DNA of 64,000 nt, taken from assembly GCA_003298465.1 (NCBI GenBank), contig QNGA01000005.1:124001-188000 (forward strand), given 5' to 3'. Both the position numbers and the translations under genes were made by a program. The first letter of the stretch is position 1. Each line of letters begins with the position of its first letter. Shown here piece after piece: positions 7,392-16,597 of this stretch. The notes below the pieces were generated by a model. That model saw nothing but the letters and a program-made list of their open reading frames with translations. It was not told where the DNA came from and did not search any database. The DNA is from a halophilic archaeon. GTDB taxonomy: Archaea; Halobacteriota; Halobacteria; Halobacteriales; Haladaptataceae.

Positions 7392-8249
7392 CTACCGCTG
7401 AATATCGATGCCCGACTGGCGGATGAGATTTGCAACCATAGCCGTCATCCACTTTGTTTCCGTCTTTAGATCCGTTCCGTATCGAGTTGTCTCAACAAGA
7501 TAACCAGGGATTTTGAGATCGCCAGCTACCTTATGCGTGAGCAGTGGCCTGTCAGCATCAAGTGTGTTCCCGATCTTGAAGTCATAGACTGGCCGCATTG
7601 AATCAAGATACTGCTTGTTCATGAACTGCACTGTCTGGCTGGCATTCTTTCGTGCCTGGCCTATGTACGTGGGATAAATCGCTTGTCCCACGCCATCTGG
7701 CCCTTCTTTGACACCAAGTATTCCGTGCGAACTGTGAAGACTGAAGAAAACGTCTGGATTCGCTTGCTTGACCTGGCTCCAAACTGCGCGCGCTAGCTTT
7801 GTCGTCGGCTTTCGTCCAGGCGGGAAATGGTCGTTTAGATCCCCGTTCCTGCCAACATAGGTTCCTCTCTGAATAGCAACAGGATTTACCTGCGGAAGCA
7901 CAACGAGTTTGCCAGAGTCAATCGACCACTGGCGGATTTTATTTGCTGTATTCCAGCCAACCGGTTCGTTCCCCTGCAGGCCCCCGACAACAACTACTGT
8001 CGGACCGGGGATTTTGGACTCGATTGTGTAGCTGGGGAACTCCATTTCGGTCCCTTTGAGAACCCTGTCTTTCGAGCGTTTCTGCCTCGCTTGACAGAAC
8101 TCGTTTTTCTCTCCAAGAGTGGTTCCAGCTTGGCTCATTCCGAGCGTCGCTAACCCAGCGACGCTCCCTGCTTTTGTGAGAAATCTCCGACGTGAGTTAC
8201 TACTTCTGTCTTGATGCTCTTCCGTCGTACTCTGCTTTCTATCTTTCAT
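7392..8249 (-). CDS. Tat-exported succinylglutamate desuccinylase/aspartoacylase-like protein
   Basis: The product is 285 residues. The twin-arginine signal SRRRFLTKAG lies at 19-28, and a hydrophobic stretch ends near residue 45. The core resembles zinc-dependent M14/AstE-AspA hydrolases: TVVVVGGLQGNEPVG (84-98), NPVAIQRGTYVGRNGDLND (122-140), FFSLHSSHG (168-176) and LVETTRYG (251-258). The first zinc ligand, normally His in GxHGNE, is Gln92 here. E95, H172 and the candidate catalytic E253 remain, while the usual NR of DLNRxFPG reads ND. It may bind metal differently or be a binding protein. It has its own promoter region of about 170 bp and no operon partner. Confidence 0.75.
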   Translation of the reverse strand: MKDRKQSTTEEHQDRSSNSRRRFLTKAGSVAGLATLGMSQAGTTLGEKNEFCQARQKRSKDRVLKGTEMEFPSYTIESKIPGPTVVVVGGLQGNEPVGWNTANKIRQWSIDSGKLVVLPQVNPVAIQRGTYVGRNGDLNDHFPPGRKPTTKLARAVWSQVKQANPDVFFSLHSSHGILGVKEGPDGVGQAIYPTYIGQARKNASQTVQFMNKQYLDSMRPVYDFKIGNTLDADRPLLTHKVAGDLKIPGYLVETTRYGTDLKTETKWMTAMVANLIRQSGIDIQR

Positions 8250-8419
8250 ATATGGTTAATTCCTGGAATGGATACGTGATCTACTTCGTACCGCCTGCGT
8301 TATCGCATTCCAGTTATCCAGTGTAGTGGGATATATATTAAATTTTCTATTCAGGAAGTAAATATAGGAATAACTGAAGGAATAATTAATGGAAACAGAG
8401 TTAGTTTAAGTAGAGATTT

Positions 8420-9028
8420 TCAATCACTCATATCTACCGGACATCCCTTGACTGTCCCTCCACGCATACCGTCTGAAATCCAGTAAATCGAGAAAATAAG
8501 CACGACAAATGAGAGCACCGAAAACGAATGACCATCGAACGGAAGCAGCGCCAGCAGACTCGTTGCCCCGATCAACGAAAGCACGCCAGCAATAAGCGCG
8601 GATCCACACGCAGCACATCCTGCACCAAGCGTCCCAAGAACAGCCCCAAGTGCACTACCCGTTCCCCCACTCACACTCACCCGATGCTCCCGAAAGTGAT
8701 ACACTACCATCGCGATATTTGTACCGAACAAGCCAGCGCTTATGAGAAGAAATGCAGTTGTGAACGTCGAAAATGCAGTTCCAACCACCGGATACAGATT
8801 GAATAGTACTGTTAGGCGTTGATCGAGCGGCAAACTACCACCAATGATAACAGCCTGAACCAACGGGATGTTTTGAGAAAGAACGAATAATGACAAGCCC
8901 ACCAGAGAGGAGATAGCTGCGAGAATTGCATACGAAGGGATCGAAAGCACAAGACGCACTGCGCGAACCGTTATCCGCCAGTCACTGAGCTGAACCGGAA
9001 GTCGCTCACGAATACGTGCAGCACTCAT
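8420..9028 (-). CDS. Polytopic membrane protein with a GAGCAACG motif
   Basis: The product is 202 residues with about six hydrophobic segments. The most distinctive part is GTLGAGCAACGSALIAG (about 137-153): a CxxC pair at the start of a membrane helix, which could bind metal or form a redox disulfide. A third cysteine lies near the C-terminus (KGCPVDMSD). Similar CxxC-in-helix membrane proteins occur in haloarchaea without a known function. It stands alone, with AT-rich intergenic DNA on both sides. Confidence 0.7.
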   Translation of the reverse strand: MSAARIRERLPVQLSDWRITVRAVRLVLSIPSYAILAAISSLVGLSLFVLSQNIPLVQAVIIGGSLPLDQRLTVLFNLYPVVGTAFSTFTTAFLLISAGLFGTNIAMVVYHFREHRVSVSGGTGSALGAVLGTLGAGCAACGSALIAGVLSLIGATSLLALLPFDGHSFSVLSFVVLIFSIYWISDGMRGGTVKGCPVDMSD

Positions 9029-9703
9029 TCTCCCACCCCCTTCCTATCAGTCATCACAGAACGAATGCCACTGGCTATCATACAGTATGAGTCTTAGCGG
9101 AACAATATGAAATTTCCGAAATCAATACTATAAAATATCCGTTGTCTCAACACTCGAAATACGCACGCAGATAGTCCATCTCGTGTATTCACCGACAGCG
9201 CAAGACAACTAGCTCAAAACGTGATAGAGTTACGAGCGCATACCCCGTCGTTAGGCGGGGGTGGAGCGGACACGTTTCCTCGTCTCACACTGGAATCGTT
9301 TTGGTGTGGCCCACTGTCGCACAGGGTGCGACGGAATCGGTGAGATGTCCTCCCCGAACAACAAGGGGTGGCGGACAACACAGTGGTGTTCGCAGGGCGA
9401 TGACATGGATTCCGACGGGGTCTCCTTGACCGGGCTACAGCCCTACTAGAGAATGAAACGAGAGTTCCCCCGGTGTGTCGCCGGTTCCCTCTGAGTGCAG
9501 GTGGAACCTCGACGGTGTCGACAGCCGAAATCCGGTGGCCAGATGCCACGTCGTTCATGGCGTGGAGGAGGTCAAAGTCGATAGCGTGGTTTCCGTGTCC
9601 GCTCACAACCGAGACTGGAGAAACGTGTCCGTCTCAGAAATCACGTGACAGTACAGGATTTCAACGATGCTAGCAACGTTATTTCTCTGAACGGCTAAGG
9701 GGG
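9029..9703. mobile_element. IS-derived noncoding region with a left-end-type hairpin
   Basis: A hairpin at 9243-9260 (ccccgtc/ggcgggg with one G-T pair, loop gtta) resembles the left-end hairpins at 566 and 21451. The following 420 bases are GC-rich with several overlapping frames and no clear domain, as expected of a decayed element or its noncoding part. The first 200 bases are AT-rich intergenic DNA downstream of the membrane protein gene. I do not call any gene here. Confidence 0.4.
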
Positions 9704-9919
9704 TCACCGATTTGAATACCACGTATACTCCCTGTTTTCTTCGGGATTGTATCCGCTCTCTAACTCTTCTATTTGCTGTTGGAGGTCGTCGATCTCTTCA
9801 CCCAGGGAGCGGATAGTAGTGCCGAGAAGACCGATCACGTGTCGTGTCTCTGGATCAATTCCACTCTCTGCTTGTAGCTCATTCAGCTCGTGCAAGATTT
9901 CTTCCCGATCCTCAGACAT
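9704..9919 (-). CDS. Small acidic coiled-coil protein
   Basis: The product has 71 residues, is very acidic, and has a clear heptad pattern from about 33 to 55 (IRSLGEEIDDLQQQIEELES). It has no membrane segment and no family I recognise. It lies between an IS-derived region and the DUF58 operon on the same strand, 69 bp beyond that operon's last stop codon. It could be the last gene of the operon or independent. Confidence 0.55.
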   Translation of the reverse strand: MSEDREEILHELNELQAESGIDPETRHVIGLLGTTIRSLGEEIDDLQQQIEELESGYNPEENREYTWYSNR

Positions 9920-9988
9920 AGTGTAGTAGAATCGAGAAGGATGTCAACTAATTCTTTCGGTAAAATTCTGTCGTCTACCCCCCAAATA

Positions 9989-10918
9989 TTACCGGCCCTG
10001 TTCAAGACTTTCCCAGGAACAGTGGATACGGTAGTCAAATCGATCATCATCGCCATTTGTCGGTTGTCGTTCAACCGTGATCGGTTGGTCAAGCCGATGC
10101 GCTAGGCCAACTGCGAGAAACGACTGAATCGGATGATCAAAGCGGTCGACAGTTCCGTATGAGCTCCCCGTAATAGCAAATGTAATCCCCAATTCGTCGC
10201 TATCGAGCTCAAACGTCACGTCCTCCACCAGCTCGAAACTTTCGACGAGCGCATCCGTGAGCTGTGACGCTAGCTCACTCGGCGACTCTGCAATCGTATC
10301 GACCTGGGATTCAAACTCCTCGTAGAGAGCTGCGCCAGTCGGCTGGAGCACTAATCCACGTCCAGCATCATCCTCTGGAATAACGAAGCCCGCATCAAGC
10401 GAGGAACCGTCTGGGAGCGCATACTCAGCGTACTGGGGAACGAAGAGTCGTACCGGAGCGAACTCGTCATTGGTGGCAACCCCACTCGGGAGGTAGACAT
10501 TCATATTCTGTAGTCCCAGTTCGGTCCGTAACGTTTCTCCCCATGCTGCCGTTGCTGCATACACGCGCTCGCTAACAGCCGCAGTGACGAATCGTTCTGG
10601 TGTCAGATAGTACGTCAAAACTGCCGCAAACAAGCCGGTTCCAGCAAGAGCAAACAGTACCGTTCGTGATGCTGAGAACAGTACTGCAGCAAGACCGGCC
10701 AACACGCCGCAGACGGCAAATCCAATCGCTGTCCGTCGATGCTTGGCTTGACGGGCACGTTGATACTCCGCTCGAAGACGTGCATTCTCCTCAGTCAAGA
10801 GGTCAAGCTGTGCCCTGAGATCCTCCAGTTCTTCTCCTGATCCTTCTGCTCGTTGATCACTAGTCGCCACCGATTCGTCCGTCGCCTGCGGTTCTGTCGA
10901 TGTTGCGTTCTTACTCAT
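9989..10918 (-). CDS. Haloarchaeal membrane protein of the DUF58 operon (DUF7982-like)
   Basis: The product is 309 residues from the ATG at 10918, which overlaps the previous gene's stop (TATGAGTAA); an earlier ATG at 10927 is less likely. It has a Ser/Thr/Glu-rich N-terminus and a coiled coil at about 30-60 (LEDLRAQLDLLTEENARLRAEY). Two adjacent membrane helices follow (about 67-110), then a soluble alpha/beta domain. The tight coupling to the genes upstream puts it in the DUF58 system. The DUF number is from memory of similar loci, and no biochemical role is known. Confidence 0.65.
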   Translation of the reverse strand: MSKNATSTEPQATDESVATSDQRAEGSGEELEDLRAQLDLLTEENARLRAEYQRARQAKHRRTAIGFAVCGVLAGLAAVLFSASRTVLFALAGTGLFAAVLTYYLTPERFVTAAVSERVYAATAAWGETLRTELGLQNMNVYLPSGVATNDEFAPVRLFVPQYAEYALPDGSSLDAGFVIPEDDAGRGLVLQPTGAALYEEFESQVDTIAESPSELASQLTDALVESFELVEDVTFELDSDELGITFAITGSSYGTVDRFDHPIQSFLAVGLAHRLDQPITVERQPTNGDDDRFDYRIHCSWESLEQGR

Positions 10919-11375
10919 AGGGTTCACCCACCTCTACAACGCCGCGTAGCACTCGATCGTAGCGATGGAGGCCGTAGATTCCAACTGCGATGCTACTGGC
11001 AAGGATGAGGGTCGGCAGCCAGATCGACCCCTGCCAGCGAACAAGTAGCCAGACACCGCCAGCGAACACGACCGCACAGCCGATTGTCAAGAGGACTCGA
11101 AAGCGCACCTGATCAAGCGCGAGCGTTGGACTCACAAGGACGGCAAGAAGCCCGCCTTCGCACAAGAGTACAACAGGAGGGGCGTTCGTTGGAGCGAGGA
11201 GTGCGGCAACGATAATCTGGCCAAACGCCACAGCGTACGTTGCTGGGAGAACATACCAGAGGACGGTGAACAAAATACCCGCTAGTAGGCCTGCTATTCC
11301 AGTCGCGGCCGTCGCTCCAGCAGTCACGATGAGTGCTCCGAGACCGCCGACCAGCGGCTGTGCTCGGTCAGTCAT
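10911..11375 (-). CDS. Polytopic membrane protein of the DUF58 operon (DUF7519-like)
   Basis: The product is 154 residues, almost entirely hydrophobic, with five or six membrane helices. Its ATG overlaps the TGA of the DUF58 gene (ATGA) and its own stop overlaps the next gene's start, so all three are translationally coupled. Proteins of this kind follow DUF58 genes in many haloarchaea. It could form the membrane platform for the DUF58 protein; this is inference from gene order. Confidence 0.65.
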   Translation of the reverse strand: MTDRAQPLVGGLGALIVTAGATAATGIAGLLAGILFTVLWYVLPATYAVAFGQIIVAALLAPTNAPPVVLLCEGGLLAVLVSPTLALDQVRFRVLLTIGCAVVFAGGVWLLVRWQGSIWLPTLILASSIAVGIYGLHRYDRVLRGVVEVGEPYE

Positions 11376-12841
11376 GAACTCGCTCCCTGGTTTACTCCCT
11401 GGGATGCCGTCTGGCTGTCGAGCACTGCGTTGAGCCGGTCCTGAGGACCAACTTCGAAGGCAGTGACGTCTCTTGTTTGCATGAGATCCCGCCGGAAGGA
11501 TTCAAAGTCGAGGTAGCGAGTGTACGCTGTCGATAAATCCGTCAGCGTTCCTGGCTCGAAGAGGACCGTCGGTGTCAGGAAGACGAGCACCTGCGTATAC
11601 TGCTGGCGTGCCAGTTTCACTGCCTCTCGGAGTTCGACACGATTTGAATCATCCGTCAGGAGAACAGCGATATTCGTCTCTGGGTCTCGTGGCGGTTGCG
11701 TTCGTATCGTGTGGTAGAGCGGCTCTTCGTTGATGCGATGGATGTACTGTGTGGTCGAGTCGAAGAACGGTCGGAGATGTGTTGCGAAGTGTGACGACTC
11801 ATCCTGGAGCCGGAACGCTCGTTTCCGGGCTTGATCTGGGGTTGAAACTGTCTGTGACGCCGTGCTTTCTGGAGTATGCGTCATTGTGGCGTCCTCGTCG
11901 ACAGGTTTGATCGCGTGGAGAGCACTCCGGAGTCGTTCATAGTATTCTTTTCTCGCCTCAGGCGGCATTTGGACCGTCAATCCACCATCAGTGATAGCCG
12001 TGAGCCCGCATGGTGAATCTGTCTGCTGGGCGTCGGCAATAAAGCCAAGTGCAACTTGGCGCGCGTAGTCAAGCTTCGTCTCACCATGGTCGCCCATCGC
12101 CATCGATGACCGGTGATCGATTAGTAGTGTCGTCATGAGATCTGTTTCAGCCTCGAATGTCCGGACGTGTGGTGAATCCATACGCGCAGTTGCTTTCCAA
12201 TCAATCTGGCGTGCAGGGTCGCCAGGGACGTACTCCCGGATTTCTGCCGGGTCAAAGCCAGACCCGCGATCATTGGTTTGTTGCGGCCCGAACGGGGCTG
12301 CGACTTGTGACCCTCCGAGTCCGATATGAATATCACGTGGCTGCCGTGGCTTCACCGTCACCGTTGGTGTCGAACCCTTCGAGAATGTTGTTTCGAAAAA
12401 TCCAGCTCGATCGCTTGCTGTCACCGTCGCCTGGGTGAATTCGTATTTACCAGCGACAGGCCATTGCAGTTGAAATGATTGCCGTGCTGTGTCATCGTTC
12501 ACGGCTAGTTGTACTGTTCGCTGCTCCCCACTGTCAGCGGCAGCTAACGGCGGTGTCGTAGAGATAGAGAGTTCAACGGGGCTGGGTGAGGGAGAGGATA
12601 CCTCAAGGGCGACATCGATATCAGCGCCAGCAACGACCGTCGTTGGTGACACAGATTGAACGATCGTGAGATCGTCAGATAGTTGGTGAACTGTTCGAGC
12701 GAACGCTGCCTGTTGAGCGAGGATGAATGCGCCGATCCCTGCAGCACCAACGAGGAGAATTGGTTGAGCTACCACCATCGCTCCAACAGCAAGGAACCCA
12801 CCGAGGCCGATCGTTGCCCAGAATCGACGCGTTACCCGCAT
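11372..12841 (-). CDS. DUF58 domain protein, partner of MoxR
   Basis: The product is 489 residues. Two N-terminal membrane helices (about 5-45) are followed by a beta-rich domain and the diagnostic DUF58 segment GSGFDPAEIREYVPGDPARQ, then IDWKATARMDSPHVRTFEAE. A VWA-like region contains TLLIDHRSSMAMGD (a degenerate DxSxS metal site reading DHRSS) and AVLLTDDSNRVELREAVKLA. DUF58 proteins work with MoxR ATPases. It is the first gene of a three-gene coupled operon and is divergent from the DUF4129 gene at 13117. The MoxR gene of the window lies 5.8 kb away on the other strand. Confidence 0.88.
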   Translation of the reverse strand: MRVTRRFWATIGLGGFLAVGAMVVAQPILLVGAAGIGAFILAQQAAFARTVHQLSDDLTIVQSVSPTTVVAGADIDVALEVSSPSPSPVELSISTTPPLAAADSGEQRTVQLAVNDDTARQSFQLQWPVAGKYEFTQATVTASDRAGFFETTFSKGSTPTVTVKPRQPRDIHIGLGGSQVAAPFGPQQTNDRGSGFDPAEIREYVPGDPARQIDWKATARMDSPHVRTFEAETDLMTTLLIDHRSSMAMGDHGETKLDYARQVALGFIADAQQTDSPCGLTAITDGGLTVQMPPEARKEYYERLRSALHAIKPVDEDATMTHTPESTASQTVSTPDQARKRAFRLQDESSHFATHLRPFFDSTTQYIHRINEEPLYHTIRTQPPRDPETNIAVLLTDDSNRVELREAVKLARQQYTQVLVFLTPTVLFEPGTLTDLSTAYTRYLDFESFRRDLMQTRDVTAFEVGPQDRLNAVLDSQTASQGVNQGASS

Positions 12842-13116
12842 ACATTGATCAACTTGAAGCCATCTAATTGAAGGTATTGGTTCCGATTCAGTTAATGGAA
12901 GTATAAGATGTACTATCTCGCGAAATACAGTGGCGGCACGGTCAAACTCTTGATACTGATCATAGCTTTCTGATCCGGTGACTGGATAGCCTATTATCGT
13001 TCTTTATACGCGGCGTTGAAACTCATCAAAGCCGGCTTCTAGTATTGGACGCTGTTGTTTTTGCATCTTTCTGTCCCGAGCGAAAAATACTTTCAAGAGC
13101 CACTGCAATCAAGAGT
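12842..13116. promoter_or_regulatory. Divergent promoter region between DUF58 and DUF4129 genes
   Basis: The 275-bp gap serves both directions. On the + strand the A/T-rich aaaaatacttt at about 13084-13094 sits 23-33 bases before the ATG at 13117, as expected for a TATA box of a leaderless transcript. A second candidate is ctttatacgc at about 13001-13010. No stable hairpin is seen. Confidence 0.4.
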
Positions 13117-15240
13117 ATGTCCAACATCATGCCCTCCCACAGCACACTTTTCTCCGTACTTTTAGCGCTACTTTTACTTGCTCCAGGGTCGGTTATGGCC
13201 GCACCCGATGCGCTATCTACTTCTTCTGCAAGTGAGCACGCCGACTGGGCATCGCCTCAGGCACAGGAAACGACCACCAACAATTCATCGCAGTCCCAGC
13301 ATGAAAACCCAGACCAAGTCGATAAAAAGGGGGAGCTCAGCGACGTCCAACGATGGCTTGCTGGACGTCTTGGCTCTCAACTTGGATCAAGTACGGTCAA
13401 ACTAAGCCAAGGTGAATATCAGCAAGCAAAATCGGTGCTGGGCGACGATTATAACAGCAAGCTCACGCGATACGTCGATGTTGCTGGCGAGACAGACACC
13501 AAGAAGGATGATAAGACAGCGAAGCAGTTCAAACAGGCTGAGGAGAACCAGCGCCAGTATGCGTCTTCAGTCCAGCAGTTTCGCCAGACATACAACAAGT
13601 ATCAAACAGCGAAAGAGAATGGGAACGACGAGCGTGCCCGAGAGCTCGCCCGTCAACTCGGTCGACTACAGTCACAGATTAACCACACTGGAAACAACCT
13701 CACGAAAAACTATAAAAACATCTCCAACACGACGCAAGCCGACCTCCAGAAAGAAGTAGGAACCGTCCACAATATCACCCAGAACGTCACTCAGCAGCAA
13801 ATAGAGATTCAAGAACAGGAGTTCACAGAAACTGAACTGACCACAGACGTCGACACAAACGAAATTGCGTATCGAGATCCACTTGAAGTGTCTGGCCAAC
13901 TGACGAGCGATAACGGTACTGAACTTGCCGACCGCACGGTACTACTCAAACTCCACTCCGGCCGGGTAATCACAACGAAGACCGCCGAAGACGGGACCTT
14001 CTCATTTGTCGCGCGCCCTCGCACACTTCCCCTTGGATCGAATACCGTCACCGTCCAGTATGCCCCCAGAAATAGCTCCGTCTATCTCGGCTCCAATTCG
14101 ACGATTAACGTCTCTGTCTACCAGACGGAGTCTACAATCGAACTACAAAACACGACGAAGACGGCTGCATACAATGAGACAGTTAACGTCTCCGGCAGGG
14201 TAACAGCAGTCGATCGCGGTGTGACGAACGTGCCGGTTGCCGTGTTCGTTGACGGCGTTCAAATCACGACCGTGAATACGACCGAGAACGGATCATTTGC
14301 TGCGTCGGCTGCTCTTCCTGCTAAGATCGACCCGGGTTCGAAAGACATTCGTGTGACCTTGCCGCTGAGTGAGCAGGCGCTTGCATCCACAAATGCAACT
14401 GCTCCACTCACCGTTCAACCCACAGCGACCACTCTCAACATCACGAATGTAAACCGGGCTGGGCAACAGCTCATGATTCGGGGAGCTCTCGCCACCGCGC
14501 CTGGGGAACCTGTTCCGAACAAAATAATCGCGTTACGGCTCAATGGACAGCAGCTTACGACGGTTATGACCGATGCTCACGGACAGTTCAGTGCGAACAT
14601 AACCATTCCAGAAGCAACTATCAATTCGGATACATCGACAGCGAAACTTCTCGCTCTCTATTCCGGACGTGGCACGAACCTGAACAAGAGCCAAGCGCGT
14701 TCCCAGGTACAGCTTCCGGTTTCGAACAACGAGTCGGACGGCCTCTTCTCTCAGACTGCCTATCTCCTCGTTTCACTGCTTGGTCTTGGGCTACTAGGTA
14801 TCGTCGCGCTCATGCGGACTGGCCTCCTAACCCGAGACTCTGATACAGACTCGACACCCTCCGAAACCACTGCTTCCCCATCACCGGGCAACACAGAACA
14901 AGACCCCAAGCCGGAACCGGAGCCTGATCAATTCGCTGAAACGCTTCTCGATCGGGCGAGTTCAGCATTAGCCGACGGAAACAGAGAGCAAGCGGTCGAG
15001 CTCGCATATGCTGCTGTCCGTGACTCGCTTACTGAAACGGTCGACGTTGATCCGAAAGCAACGCATTGGGAGTTCTATACTGCCTGCCAGGAGGCAGACA
15101 TCGCCGACGAAAACCTTGAGCGGTTAGCCGACTTGACGGAAGCCTACGAACATGCTGCATTCGCAGCCACTGATACCTCATCCAGAGTGGCAGAGACAGC
15201 CATCGAGCACGCCACCTCCCTTGTTGAGACACGAAGTTAA
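13117..15240 (+). CDS. Exported Ig-like protein with C-terminal DUF4129 domain
   Basis: The product is about 707 residues from ATG 13117 (MSNIMPSHSTLF); 13129 is the alternative, while the upstream frame to 13045 is not signal-like. A signal peptide (LLALLLLAPGSVMAAP) is followed by a Gln/Asn/Thr-rich helical region and three or four Ig-like or carboxypeptidase-regulatory-like beta domains (repeated ..V.VSG.. / ENGSF..S motifs). A single membrane helix follows (TAYLLVSLLGLGLLGIVALM). A cytoplasmic DUF4129 domain comes last (about 600-705; LLDRASSALADGNREQAVEL, YEHAAFAATD). DUF4129 proteins accompany MoxR/DUF58. This one could sense or bind an external surface and signal to the ATPase (inference). 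Confidence 0.78.
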   Translation: MSNIMPSHSTLFSVLLALLLLAPGSVMAAPDALSTSSASEHADWASPQAQETTTNNSSQSQHENPDQVDKKGELSDVQRWLAGRLGSQLGSSTVKLSQGEYQQAKSVLGDDYNSKLTRYVDVAGETDTKKDDKTAKQFKQAEENQRQYASSVQQFRQTYNKYQTAKENGNDERARELARQLGRLQSQINHTGNNLTKNYKNISNTTQADLQKEVGTVHNITQNVTQQQIEIQEQEFTETELTTDVDTNEIAYRDPLEVSGQLTSDNGTELADRTVLLKLHSGRVITTKTAEDGTFSFVARPRTLPLGSNTVTVQYAPRNSSVYLGSNSTINVSVYQTESTIELQNTTKTAAYNETVNVSGRVTAVDRGVTNVPVAVFVDGVQITTVNTTENGSFAASAALPAKIDPGSKDIRVTLPLSEQALASTNATAPLTVQPTATTLNITNVNRAGQQLMIRGALATAPGEPVPNKIIALRLNGQQLTTVMTDAHGQFSANITIPEATINSDTSTAKLLALYSGRGTNLNKSQARSQVQLPVSNNESDGLFSQTAYLLVSLLGLGLLGIVALMRTGLLTRDSDTDSTPSETTASPSPGNTEQDPKPEPEPDQFAETLLDRASSALADGNREQAVELAYAAVRDSLTETVDVDPKATHWEFYTACQEADIADENLERLADLTEAYEHAAFAATDTSSRVAETAIEHATSLVETRS

Positions 15241-15243
15241 TCC

Positions 15244-15312
15244 GTAAACTACCCCACCCTACTCGCTCACGGCGTCGCCGTTCGCTTCGTTGAGGGTGGA
15301 GCTTTCGCCTGG
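15244..15312 (-). ncRNA. Predicted reRNA 3' part and right end (class A, minus strand)
   Basis: The minus strand ends in gtagggtggggtagtttac at 15262-15244, matching 6571-6589 in 18 of 19 bases. The distal arm of the stem is at 15293-15299. The predicted guide would be the minus-strand flank from 15243 downward, which is the 3' end of the DUF4129 gene. Confidence 0.45.
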
Positions 15313-16544
15313 ACTCGCGTTCTGGCCGCCGTCGGCGGCAGGCTCGTACTCGCCATTCACGTTCAACGTCCCGCGATTCAAGCGCACGTTTACGAGTGCG
15401 CCTCCGCTCGACGACTTTTGCGCCGAGCGGAGATGCTTCAGACCGATGTTCTTCGCCGCGTTGTAGTCCGCATGGGGTGAGTAGTCGCGCTTCAGGCACT
15501 CGAATACGTCCTGCCCATCCGAGGTCGGACGGTTGTCCTCGTGGGTGAACCCGCACTTGGAACAGCGTTGGGAGGTGTACGCGGGCCTCACTTGTTCGAC
15601 CGAAACGCCGACCACCTCGGCTTTGTACTCGACATACCCGAAAAGCCGTCGGAACGCCCATGCGTGGAACTTCTTGGCATGAGACATCCGCTCACGAATC
15701 CCCGTCAGGTTCTCGAACGCAATCACGTCACAGTCGTTCTCAACAGCTTCCACCACGAGTTCTTTCGAGACGGTGTGTAAGAAGGGTCGTAGCGGCCCGT
15801 CTCAGTACGTCCGACCGACTGGATGGTTTCGTGGGCGGCCCGCGTTCCACGCTGTTGGAGTGACCCACGTCGCTTCTCGAACTCACGATGCCAGTGGTTC
15901 AACTCTGACCCGTTCCAGAACGTACCTGTGGAAGTGACGGCGACGTTTTCGATGCCGAGGTCAACGCCGAGGACTGTGCTGTGCCCGGCGTTGCCGTCGT
16001 CGGCAATCTCAGACTCCACGTCCGCCTTTGTTCGGACGTGAAGGTAGAACTCACCGTCTCGGTAGTGGAGTTCCCCGCCTGTCACTTCATAATCGTCGTT
16101 GAACAGATACTCCGAGTGGGGCGTCTCTCGTCCCTCGTCGGGGAGGACATACTCGGCGGTGATGCGTCCTTCAACGGTTGAGAGCGTGGCGTGGTCGTCA
16201 TTGAATGTCGCACACCGCTTGTCGTAGACGAGCGTCGGGGCTGTGAAATGCGGTTTCCCCGCAACGTCACCTTGCTTCCAGCGAGCGACGGCACTCTGTA
16301 CGGCGTCGGCGGCCTTGTTGCGAGCGTTCTGGACGAGATTCGCTTGCAGCCGCGTCTCTGCCCGCACATCGCCGTAGGTTGCGCGTTGGAGTTCAGCTTT
16401 ACTCGTGGTCTTGTACTCGCCTTGCCACGCGTGGTCTACGACGTAGTTAGCGGCCCACAGGAACTCAGAAATGGTTTCGTGGAGGAAGTCAGCGTCGCTG
16501 TCGGCCACGTCGAGTTTGACGCGGACGGTCCGACGTACCTCCAT
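15259..16544 (-). pseudogene. tnpB: TnpB with a frameshift and a lost zinc ligand
   Basis: The N-terminal 260 residues (16544 down to about 15780; MEVRRTVRVKLDVADSDADF, RuvC aspartate in VLGVDLGIENVAV) and the C-terminal part ([19 protein letters not shown] onward, ending at 15259) are in different frames. After GRY the sequence should continue FLHTVSKEL, so about one base is missing near 15780. The zinc knot also reads CSKCG then CLKR, where the family has CxKC, so the fourth ligand is Arg. E in AFENL and D in [11 protein letters not shown] are present. The nuclease must be dead unless frameshifting occurs, and even then the knot is defective. Confidence 0.85.
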
Positions 16545-16597
16545 CCGTGTTTCAGATGGATGCTCTTGTCTTTATATCAGTAATAGTTCGGTGGAGG

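Noticed and set aside
9214..9606. 130-codon minus-strand frame
   Set aside because: It lies in IS-derived GC-rich DNA, has a His/Arg/Pro-rich composition and no recognised motif.
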